From NCBI RefSeq assembly GCF_022844445.1, contig NZ_JALHLS010000007.1:124001-188000 (forward strand): a stretch of 64,000 nucleotides of DNA. The letters are read 5' to 3'. The translations under genes were made by a program, and so were the position numbers. Below the pieces are notes generated by a model that saw nothing but the letters and a program-made list of their open reading frames with translations, had not been told where the DNA came from and did not search any database. Positions 50,479 to 57,973 of the stretch are shown piece by piece. Each line of letters begins with the position of its first letter. Within the stretch, counting starts at the first letter, position 1. The DNA is from Hyphomonas sp. GTDB lineage: Bacteria > Pseudomonadota > Alphaproteobacteria > Caulobacterales > Hyphomonadaceae.

Positions 50479-51609
50479 TCAGCTCTCTGTGAGGCTGCGC
50501 CTCTCTTCAGCCATGTAGGAAGCCGAGCGCATCTCGAAAAGGCGGCTGGCTGTGCGCTGGAATTCGAAGGCGCCGTCGCCGTCCGGGTAGAGGCGATCTG
50601 GCTCGGCGCCAGCGCTGGCGACGAGTTTCACGCGGGCCTCGTAGAGGGCGTCGATCAGGCTGACGAAGCGGGCGGCCTCGTTGCGCCGGTCGGGCGTGAG
50701 GAGGGGGATGCCTTCCAGGATAACCGTATGGAAGGTGGCCGCAATCGTCAGGTAGTCGATGGAGCCGAGCGGGCGGGCGCAGAGTTCCTCGAAGGTAAAG
50801 CGAGCAACGCCGGCAGCCTCGCGGGACACCTCCAGCTTGCGGCCCTTGACGGTGAGGACGCAGTGCTGCGGTTCGGCGCCGAGGGTGAGGCGCGTCCAGG
50901 CAAGGTCAAGCGCGGCGCTGCTGCCCGCGCCGAGCGGCGCATACCAGACCGGTGCCTCGACAAGCCGGTCCAGCCGGTAGTCGCGCGCGCTGACGAGTTC
51001 GAACACGTCGCAGCGTTCCTTGAGGCGCTGGATGAAGGGCAGGAAGAGGCCCCGGTTGATGCCGTCCTTGTACAGATCATCCGGATGCCGGTTCGAGGTG
51101 GCCACTACGGTGACGCCGTTCGCGAAGATTGCGTCGAAAAGGCGCGCAAGGATCATCGCGTCGGCGATCTGGGTAACCTGGAACTCGTCAAAGCAGAGGA
51201 GGCGCGCCTCGCTCGCTACCTGCCTGGCCACCGGCGCGATGGGATCGTCGCCCGCGCCGCTGACGCGCCAGGGCGAGCGCTTGCGGTCAGCTTCGCCCAT
51301 CTTGCGCCAGACATCGAGGCGCTCCTGCACCTCGGCCATGAATTCGTGGAAGTGGACGCGCCGCTTGGGCGAGACTTTCGCCTCGGCGAAGAATAGGTCC
51401 ATCAGCATCGACTTGCCGCGCCCGACGCCGCCCCAGAGATAGAGGCCGCGAGGTGCATCCGGCGCCTTGCCGAAGAAAGTGCGCTTGGGGGGATGGGCAA
51501 GGGTCAGCGCCAGTTCGTCCAGACGGTTGGCGGCTTCGGCCTGCGCCGCGTCCTCGGTCAGGGTGCCGCTGGCAACGCGTTCGTTGTACCGTGTCCGCAC
51601 TCCCCCCAT
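50479..51609 (-). CDS. zapE: Cell division protein ZapE (AFG1-type ATPase)
   Basis: ZapE is a P-loop ATPase associated with late Z-ring function in gamma-proteobacteria. The 376 residues contain MGGVRTRYNERVASGTL at the start, Walker A GGVGRGKSMLMD (about residues 60-71), FHEFMAEVQERL, a Walker B LLCFDEFQVTQIADAMIL and the ATSNRHPDDLYKDGINR sensor segment. The start at 51609 matches the family and is preceded by GAGG within the rhomboid stop region (TGAGGCGCCG). A longer upstream frame is spurious. It lies 7 bp after the rhomboid gene. Confidence 0.94.
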   Translation of the reverse strand: MGGVRTRYNERVASGTLTEDAAQAEAANRLDELALTLAHPPKRTFFGKAPDAPRGLYLWGGVGRGKSMLMDLFFAEAKVSPKRRVHFHEFMAEVQERLDVWRKMGEADRKRSPWRVSGAGDDPIAPVARQVASEARLLCFDEFQVTQIADAMILARLFDAIFANGVTVVATSNRHPDDLYKDGINRGLFLPFIQRLKERCDVFELVSARDYRLDRLVEAPVWYAPLGAGSSAALDLAWTRLTLGAEPQHCVLTVKGRKLEVSREAAGVARFTFEELCARPLGSIDYLTIAATFHTVILEGIPLLTPDRRNEAARFVSLIDALYEARVKLVASAGAEPDRLYPDGDGAFEFQRTASRLFEMRSASYMAEERRSLTES

Positions 51610-51616
51610 CGGCGCC

Positions 51617-52231
51617 TCAGCCGAACCGCTGGGCCGCTTGCGCGACGAATTCGCTGAAGGTTTCCGGGCGCACGAGCAGGGTGGCGATGACGCCGGCAAC
51701 GGCGCCGCCAAGGTGCGCTTCGTGGCCGATGACGCGGTCGGCGCGCATCGAGAAGGCATAGCTGAGGCCGACATAGAGGATGCCGAACACGATGCCCCAC
51801 ATGGGAATCACGAAGAACGCGAGCAGGATGGCGAACGGCTCGAACAGGCAGAAGGCCAGCACCATGCCGGAAAGGGCACCCGAGGCGCCGGCGGCGCGGT
51901 ATTCCGGCGCGTTCTGATTGTGCAGGTAGGCCCAGAGGCTGCCGCCCAGAAGTGAGGCGAAATACACGATGGCGAAGCCTACGCCGCCAAGCACGTGTTC
52001 GCAGATCGGGCCGAAAAGCCAGAGGCCGTACATGTTCAGCAGGAGGTGCGGGCTGTTGACGTGCAGGAAGCCGGACGACAGCGCACGGTACCATTCGCCG
52101 TTGTTCCGCATAGGGCGGATCCAAAGCACATTCTGCTGCATGAAACGGGGGTTCTGGAACGCGATCAGGCTGGCGATCACGTTCAGTACCAGAAGGCCCA
52201 GCGTCACGGGCGAAGCGATGAGGCTGTCCAT
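51617..52231 (-). CDS. Rhomboid-family intramembrane serine protease
   Basis: The 204-residue protein has six hydrophobic helices and the rhomboid catalytic dyad: Ser117 in GASGALSG and a His in GHEAHLGGAVAG (His170 or His173). The conserved HxxxN-like LHVNSPHLLLNMYGLWLFG loop is also present. Rhomboids cleave membrane proteins within the bilayer. The ATG at 52231 has AAGG a few bases ahead; an ATG 17 codons upstream is less likely because it lies in the terminator. zapE follows 7 bp later. Confidence 0.9.
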   Translation of the reverse strand: MDSLIASPVTLGLLVLNVIASLIAFQNPRFMQQNVLWIRPMRNNGEWYRALSSGFLHVNSPHLLLNMYGLWLFGPICEHVLGGVGFAIVYFASLLGGSLWAYLHNQNAPEYRAAGASGALSGMVLAFCLFEPFAILLAFFVIPMWGIVFGILYVGLSYAFSMRADRVIGHEAHLGGAVAGVIATLLVRPETFSEFVAQAAQRFG

Positions 52232-52265
52232 AAGGGTTACCTTGGCGGGATGGGCCGGAAACGAC

Positions 52266-52297
52266 AAGCCGCCCGGAAGCATTCTTCCGGGCGGCTT
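52266..52297 (-). terminator. Strong stem-loop between the response regulator and rhomboid genes
   Basis: AAGCCGCCCGGAAG (52266-52279) and CTTCCGGGCGGCTT (52284-52297) form a perfect 14-bp stem around a 4-base loop, 36 bases after the response-regulator stop. The minus-strand sequence beyond the stem is GTCGTTTCC, with only a short T-run, so termination is likely but not canonical. Confidence 0.7.
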
Positions 52298-52332
52298 AGC
52301 AATCAGGGATGGCTTGTCGCAAGCCTTGCGGG

Positions 52333-52782
52333 TCAGGCGGCGCGGGCCGAGCGGCCAGCCGGGGCGGCGACACCGGCGGCCGGCATCAGTTCCATGAAGA
52401 AGTCTTCGAAGGATTCCGGACGCTGGATGAAGCGGTTGAAGGGGAGGTTCGCCTTGAACACGGCATGGGGGTGGATGTTGGCGCCGCAGCGGGCGGCCGA
52501 GGCGACCGCCTGGTCGCGGTTTTCCATCGAGGAGACGACGGCGATCCGGTATTTGCCCATGTTGGCGACGCGGGCAATGGTCATATCGGCGTCCATCGAG
52601 TCTGGCAGGCCGAGGTCGAGCACGACAAGGTCGAAGCGCTCCAGGCGCAGGCGCATCTCTGCAGCCATCAGGGTTGGCGCCATCACGAGGTCAACCTGAA
52701 CGCGTGCGCGCGCAGCCTTGTCGGCCGCAATCGCCAGCATATCGCGCACCGGCTCATGATCCTCAACCCACAGAACTTTCAT
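52333..52782 (-). CDS. Single-domain response regulator
   Basis: The 149-residue protein is a lone receiver domain. It has the acidic pair in LWVEDHEPV, the phospho-acceptor Asp56 in VVLDLGLPD, the Ser switch in VVSSM and a Lys in VFKANL. The C-terminal 25 residues are a short Ala-rich tail with no output domain. Such proteins relay phosphate or act on partners, for example with the Hpt protein at 38742, although no link is shown. The ATG lies about 10 bases after AAGG. Confidence 0.85.
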   Translation of the reverse strand: MKVLWVEDHEPVRDMLAIAADKAARARVQVDLVMAPTLMAAEMRLRLERFDLVVLDLGLPDSMDADMTIARVANMGKYRIAVVSSMENRDQAVASAARCGANIHPHAVFKANLPFNRFIQRPESFEDFFMELMPAAGVAAPAGRSARAA

Positions 52783-53036
52783 CTACATCTACCTTCGAAC
52801 AGGGACACTGGCGGAGGGGCAGAAGCGTTAAGCCGGGCCCCGTGATGGGTTCACCATGCCACGGGCGTCTTGCGCCTTGGTAAATCGAAACTTTCTGAAA
52901 CATTTAAAATGGCCCCAATCGCACTTTTTTTGGGGCACCCCCGGCGATGCCCCGTCCTCCCTTTGCAGGCGGGATACGCGGCCCTATGCTGACCGCGTTG
53001 CGCAATAAGGCCCGCGGCGGGCTCTGCGAGAGGCCC

Positions 53037-53939
53037 ATGACCGACGATACTGTCACCCCAGTTGCCAAAACCCGGTCCCTGGCCGCCTTCCTCACAGCCG
53101 AGGAGCGGTCGGACGCGCATATCGTGGATGTGCTGATCGAGGAGCGCTGCCCGAAGCTGCGCGCCAGCCCGGCCTGGCCGGCGGCACGGCCGATCCTTTA
53201 TTCTCTGCTGGGTTACGCCAAGGCACGGGCGATGGCGGACGAACTGGTGCAGCTGACGGGCCGCGAATCGTTTGACCGGTTATCGCAGCAGCTCGCCTTC
53301 GACATGAGTATCAGCGGCCTCGACCGACTCCCGGAAAAGGGCCGCTGCATCATTGCGGCGAACCACCCGACCGGCCTTGCCGACGGGGTCGCCGTCTGGG
53401 ACCTCCTGAAGAAAAAGCGGGAAGACATCATCTTCTTCGCCAATGCTGACGCGATCCGGGTGAACCCGCGCTTCGAGGACGTGATCATTCCGGTGGAATG
53501 GGTCGTCGCCAAACGGTCTCCGGCCAAGGCCCGTGAAACCCTGAAGCGAGCCGCCGATGCCTTCGCCCAGGAAAAATGCGTCGTGATCTTTCCATCGGGG
53601 CGGCTTGCCCGGAAGGTGGACGGACGGATGGAGGAGAAGGACTGGTTCCCGACCGTTGTAGGTCTTGCCCGCAAGCAGGCTGCGCCAGTCATTCCCCTTA
53701 ACCTCGACGCCCGCAATTCTGCCCTTTACTATCTGTTCTGTGACCTCTCTAACGAGCTGCGCGACATCACTCTGTTCCATGAACTTCTGAACAAGCGCGG
53801 CGCGAAGATCCGGATGACCTTCGGCGAGCCGATCGATCCCGATGCCCTCCAGGGCGAGCCACAGTCAGTGACCGACCGGCTGAAGCAGCACGTTTCCTAC
53901 GCGCTTCTGGAGAATGCAGACGCCCGCTTCGGCGCCTGA
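53037..53939 (+). CDS. Lysophospholipid acyltransferase (PlsC/hemolysin-type)
   Basis: The 300-residue protein of the LPLAT superfamily has the catalytic NHPTGLADG motif (residues 109-117; His110 with Asp116, the NH-x5-D spacing of the hemolysin/OlsA subgroup), VIFPSGRLARKVDG (substrate phosphate) and PVIPLNLDARNS. It probably acylates glycerophosphate or an ornithine-lipid precursor. The ATG at 53037 is chosen because the 30 codons upstream in frame read as intergenic. The GNAT gene follows 51 bp later. Confidence 0.85.
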   Translation: MTDDTVTPVAKTRSLAAFLTAEERSDAHIVDVLIEERCPKLRASPAWPAARPILYSLLGYAKARAMADELVQLTGRESFDRLSQQLAFDMSISGLDRLPEKGRCIIAANHPTGLADGVAVWDLLKKKREDIIFFANADAIRVNPRFEDVIIPVEWVVAKRSPAKARETLKRAADAFAQEKCVVIFPSGRLARKVDGRMEEKDWFPTVVGLARKQAAPVIPLNLDARNSALYYLFCDLSNELRDITLFHELLNKRGAKIRMTFGEPIDPDALQGEPQSVTDRLKQHVSYALLENADARFGA

Positions 53940-53990
53940 CAGGCGAGGGGCGCTTGCGGGGTGGTCCAATGCGCCCTAGACGCCCGCGCC

Positions 53991-54482
53991 ATGATCGAGA
54001 TTGTCCCTGAAAACCCTGCGCAACACGCCGATGCGATTGAAGACCTCTTCGACCGCACCTTCGGCCCCGGACACTTTGCGAAAACCGCAGAGCGCCTGCG
54101 CGAGTATTCAGCCTCGCTGCCGCATATCAACCGCGTGGCGGTGGAAGATGGCCGGGTGATCGGCGTGTGCCGGGTTTGGCCGCTGGTGGTGGGCGAGGCG
54201 CGCCGCCCGGCGCTGTTCTACGGCCCGGTCGCCGTGGACCCGGCCTACCGGGGCAATTTTCTCAGCCTGCGCATCACTGAAGCCGCACTCGAAGCGGGCA
54301 AAGCGGCGGGCTGGCCTGCAGCTGTGCTGATCGGCGCGTTCAGCCTGTTCGGCAAGGCAGGCTTCACGGTGACGCCGAAGAACCGCCTCACCTTTCCCGG
54401 CCCGCAGGACCAGGGCCGCGTGATGGTGCGCGACCTCGCGGGTGACGCGTCCGAACTCGAAGGTCTCGTCACAGCGCCCTGA
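53991..54482 (+). CDS. GNAT-family N-acetyltransferase
   Basis: The 163-residue protein has the GNAT fold: an acceptor region (HADAIEDLFDRTFGPGHFAK), the AVEDGRVIGVCRVWP strand, and acetyl-CoA motif A as LFYGPVAVDPAYRGNFLSLR (the Q/RxxGxG/A loop is degenerate). The start at 53991 is the ATG at the fold's first strand. It is similar to YhbS-type acetyltransferases. The substrate is unknown. Confidence 0.8.
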   Translation: MIEIVPENPAQHADAIEDLFDRTFGPGHFAKTAERLREYSASLPHINRVAVEDGRVIGVCRVWPLVVGEARRPALFYGPVAVDPAYRGNFLSLRITEAALEAGKAAGWPAAVLIGAFSLFGKAGFTVTPKNRLTFPGPQDQGRVMVRDLAGDASELEGLVTAP

Positions 54483-54605
54483 GCGCGCCGCTTTTGCTTG
54501 CCGATCCCGAATCTGGCTGGCACGATCCGCTCATCCGCAGTCCTCCCGGTTGCAGCTCTCCCGTGAAGAGGGGAGTCGGGGCACGCCTGCGGCAAGGGAG
54601 GATGA

Positions 54606-55937
54606 ATGGCCGATGTTGTCACCGGCCAGGACGAGCCGCAACGCCCGCGCACGGGCCTGCGCGAAGTTCTGGCTTCGCTGAACCAGCCCAAGATCGCGCT
54701 GGCGGTCATCTTCGGAATCGCCACCGGCATGCCGCCGGTCCTGGTCGGCGTGACGCTTGGGTTCTGGCTTCGGTCTGAAGGCATCGCGCTGGCCGCCATC
54801 GGCATGATGAGCTGGGTGGGACTGTTCGTTTCGGTGAAGTTCCTCTGGGCGCCGTTTGTGGACTGGATCCGGCTGCCGTGGATCGGCAGGCGGCTCGGCC
54901 ACCGCCGCTCGTGGATGCTGCTCGGGCAGACCTTCGTCACCGTCGGCATCCTTGGCATGGCCTTTACCGGCCCGTCCGGCAACCTTGCGCCCTTCATCGC
55001 CTTTGCAATGCTCACCTCCTTCTCCGCAGCCACGCAGGACATCGCTGTCGATGCCTGGCGGATCGAGAGCGCAGCCGACGCGGAGCAGGACCTCATGGCG
55101 TCGGCCTACATCTTCGGCCTGCGGTCTGGTTATTTCCTTGCCAACGTGCCGATCCTCGCGATGTCGGCTGTGATCGGCTGGAACATGGCCTATGCAGCAG
55201 CGGCGCTGGGCAGCATTGCCGGCCTGGCGGGTCTGCTCATGGCGCGCGAGCCGGACAAGCCGCGCGATTTCAAACCAGCAACCGGAATCCGCAGCGTGCT
55301 GTCCGCCATGGTCCGTCCCCTGAAAGTTTTCTGGCAGGATCATGGGCGCAACAATTTCATCTTCCTGCCGCTGGTCGCGCTGTTCTTCGTGCCGGACGGG
55401 CTGATCAACTCGATGGTCGGGCCGCTCTATATCGACCTTGGCTTCACCGGCCCGCAGATTGCGGCAACGCGAACGGTGTTCGGCTTTCCGGCGACGCTGG
55501 CGGGCGTGATCGTGGCGGGCCTGATCGGCCTGCGCTTCGGCTCCATTCCGGCAATGGCGATTGCCCTGATTCTCGCTGCCATCTCCAATGTTGGCTTTGC
55601 CGTCCTCGCACTGTCGGGGGGCGACAAGTTGGTCTGGATCGGCGCCGCGATGTTCGAGGGCTTCAGCGCCGGCATGGCAACAGCGGCGATGGTCGCATGG
55701 GCGAGCCGGCTGACCAATCCCATCGCCACTGCGGCGCAGTTCGCGCTGCTCTCCTCGCTGATGACGCTGGTCGGGGGCCTGCTCGGCGGCTTTGCGGGGA
55801 TCGCGGTCGAGGCGCTACAGGCGCAGACGGGCTCGTCGATGGCCGGCTTTGCAGCGTGGTTCTCGGTCACGCCGTTTGCGGCCATCCCGCCACTGATCCT
55901 CATCTGGCTCGTCAGTAAACGGACGAAAGCGGCCTAG
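54606..55937 (+). CDS. AmpG-like MFS permease (second copy)
   Basis: The 443-residue protein has about 12 helices. It shows AmpG hallmarks (LVGVTLGFWLRSEGIALAAI, SVKFLWAPFVDWIRLPWIGR and the TQDIAVDAWRIESA loop near residue 150) and is shorter than the copy at 10421, without its central insertion. A strong AGGGAGG lies 6-7 bases before the ATG. It converges with the VWA gene (4-bp overlap of ends). Peptidoglycan-fragment import is the family role; actual cargo is unproven. Confidence 0.86.
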   Translation: MADVVTGQDEPQRPRTGLREVLASLNQPKIALAVIFGIATGMPPVLVGVTLGFWLRSEGIALAAIGMMSWVGLFVSVKFLWAPFVDWIRLPWIGRRLGHRRSWMLLGQTFVTVGILGMAFTGPSGNLAPFIAFAMLTSFSAATQDIAVDAWRIESAADAEQDLMASAYIFGLRSGYFLANVPILAMSAVIGWNMAYAAAALGSIAGLAGLLMAREPDKPRDFKPATGIRSVLSAMVRPLKVFWQDHGRNNFIFLPLVALFFVPDGLINSMVGPLYIDLGFTGPQIAATRTVFGFPATLAGVIVAGLIGLRFGSIPAMAIALILAAISNVGFAVLALSGGDKLVWIGAAMFEGFSAGMATAAMVAWASRLTNPIATAAQFALLSSLMTLVGGLLGGFAGIAVEALQAQTGSSMAGFAAWFSVTPFAAIPPLILIWLVSKRTKAA

Positions 55938-57973
55938 CGGCCCTCGCGGCGCCAGGCGAGCAGCAGCATCAGGACCAGTGCCGCAGCGGCAAGGATGCCC
56001 GGCAGGAGCGGCTGGCTGGTGGACGAGCGCACGGCATAGGCGTCGCGCTCGCGCAGCCCGATCCAGCCATTGCCGGACGCGGCGCGCTGGTTGCCGATGC
56101 GGCGGATTTCCGGAAGGTTCGCGCCCGCCTCATTGAGACGCACGACGCCCCCGCCTGTGGCGCGTGCCACTGGCTCAAGGATTTCAGCCGTCGAGGTGAG
56201 GTCGGCATACTCGCGCGGGTTCGCCGGGCCGTTCAGAGAGATCGCTTCAAGGCCGCCGGAGCGGGCACGGTAGATGCCCAGCTGGTCGATGGGCGCCTCG
56301 GCGGAGAAGGTGCCGGGCCCGCGGTTCACCCAGGCGGGCCGCAGCCGGTCGCCTTCCGGCGTCTCGATCTCCAGCGGCGGCGCAGTGTCGAGCAGCGTGC
56401 GCAGCTCCACGCTGGCTTTGCCGCCTTCGGTCTGGATCGACAGGCGGCGCTCTTCCAGCTCCGGCTCCTTCATCATCCAGTGCACCATGCGCCGGATCAG
56501 TTCGGCAAACGGGCCGCCGCCATCATGGCCGCTGGCCCAGAGCCAGATCTGGTCGGACATCAGCATGCCGACGCGGCCTTTCTCGACGCGGTCGACGATC
56601 AGCAGCGGACGGCCTTCTGGGCCGGAGATCAGCACGTCTCCGGCCACGGCATCGGCCTCGATATAGCGCATCCATTCGCCCCAGCCGCTGTCGTCCAGCG
56701 GCGCGGTGACGGAGTGGCGCTTGCCGGGACCGGTCAGCTTCGGCGTGAAGCTCCCGGTGCGGATGACGCCTGTGGGTGTGGCGGGCAACACCGAGGCGAG
56801 GGGGGAGCGCGCGAGACTTGCAGGCCCCGCAAACTGCTCGCCCGCCACGATCAGCAGCGCGCCGCCATCGGCCACATAACGCGACATGTTGGCGAGATAG
56901 GCCTGCGTGATGACGCCCTGGCGCTCATACTGGTCGAAGATGATGAGATCGAACTCGGTCAGTTTCTGCTCGAACAGTTCCTCGGTCGGGAAGGCGATGA
57001 GGGCGAGTTCTTCCGGGCGCGCATAGTCGGTCTTGAAGGGCGGCCGCAGAATCGTGAAGTGGACGAGGTCGACTGAGGGATCGGACTTCAGAAGATCGCG
57101 CCAGACGCGGCCCGCCTGGTTCGGTTTGCCGGTGACGAGCAGCACGCGCAGGCGGTCGCGAACGCCGGCGATGGTCATGGCCGTGCGATTGTTGGCGAGC
57201 GTGAGTTCTTCCGGCCCGGGCGGTGCTTCGATCACCACCATGTTCTCGCCGCGCCGCTCGATCTCCACGGGCAGGGGCATGTCCGCGCCGGCCTTCACGC
57301 GAATCCGCTCCGGCGCGCCGCCATTGAGCGAGACCTGCAGCTCGACTTCGCCGCCGCGCGGGTCTTCCACGCGCACGATGAGGTTCGCGCTTTCGCCGAC
57401 GATGCCGAAGTTCGGCGCGTTGACGATGCGCACGCTGCGGTCGCCCCGGTTTTCGTCGCCGGCGATCAGGCCGTGCAGCGGGCCGATCAGGGCCTCGGTT
57501 TTCTCCGGGTCCGGAAGATCGTGGATCTGGCCGTCGGTGATGAAGATGGCGCCCGCAATCCGGTCGCGCGGCACATCCGACATGAGTCCTTCCAACGCGC
57601 CGTGTAGATAGGTGCCGTCATCGCCGGGATTGGTCTCCAGCGTGCGCACTTCCAGCGACTTGTCTTCGGCGAGCTTCGCCGTCAGTGCCTTGTAGGCGGC
57701 CTCGGCCGCTTTCGCGCGGTCGCCGAACTGCATGCTCTCCGACCGGTCGAGGATTACCGCCGCGACAGACGGCAACGGCTCGCGCTCCTCATGCACGAGG
57801 GACGGATTCAGCAGCGCCGCGCAGAGCAGCAGAAGGCCGAGTGCACGCGTCAGCCAGGCGCGGCCGCGCAGCGCGATATAGGCGATCCAGGCGAGCACGG
57901 TGAGGCCGGCCAGGCTCCAGAACAGGGGCCAGCCGAGAAAGGGCTCGAATCCCAGGCGGACGGCTTCGTTCAT
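55934..57973 (-). CDS. Membrane VWA-domain protein with a GATase-like domain, last gene of the MoxR operon
   Basis: The 679-residue protein has two N-terminal helices (about residues 13-35 and 42-60), a VWA domain with the MIDAS-type DRSES (Asp about residue 76), a Thr-Asp pair in FITDGQIHDLP, and a long extracytoplasmic part. The latter contains a class I glutamine-amidotransferase-like fold (LRVLLVTGKPNQAGRVWRDL, VADGGALLIVAGEQF) without a convincing catalytic cysteine. A C-terminal helix (LLPGILAAAALVLMLLL) anchors it. TGATG lets it couple to the upstream gene; a GTG one codon earlier is the alternative start. Confidence 0.82.
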   Translation of the reverse strand: MNEAVRLGFEPFLGWPLFWSLAGLTVLAWIAYIALRGRAWLTRALGLLLLCAALLNPSLVHEEREPLPSVAAVILDRSESMQFGDRAKAAEAAYKALTAKLAEDKSLEVRTLETNPGDDGTYLHGALEGLMSDVPRDRIAGAIFITDGQIHDLPDPEKTEALIGPLHGLIAGDENRGDRSVRIVNAPNFGIVGESANLIVRVEDPRGGEVELQVSLNGGAPERIRVKAGADMPLPVEIERRGENMVVIEAPPGPEELTLANNRTAMTIAGVRDRLRVLLVTGKPNQAGRVWRDLLKSDPSVDLVHFTILRPPFKTDYARPEELALIAFPTEELFEQKLTEFDLIIFDQYERQGVITQAYLANMSRYVADGGALLIVAGEQFAGPASLARSPLASVLPATPTGVIRTGSFTPKLTGPGKRHSVTAPLDDSGWGEWMRYIEADAVAGDVLISGPEGRPLLIVDRVEKGRVGMLMSDQIWLWASGHDGGGPFAELIRRMVHWMMKEPELEERRLSIQTEGGKASVELRTLLDTAPPLEIETPEGDRLRPAWVNRGPGTFSAEAPIDQLGIYRARSGGLEAISLNGPANPREYADLTSTAEILEPVARATGGGVVRLNEAGANLPEIRRIGNQRAASGNGWIGLRERDAYAVRSSTSQPLLPGILAAAALVLMLLLAWRREGR

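Noticed and set aside
52912..52936. GCCCCAA/TTGGGGC inverted repeat before the PlsC-type gene as a terminator
   Set aside because: The T-run lies in the loop rather than after the stem, so it does not have terminator form in either direction.
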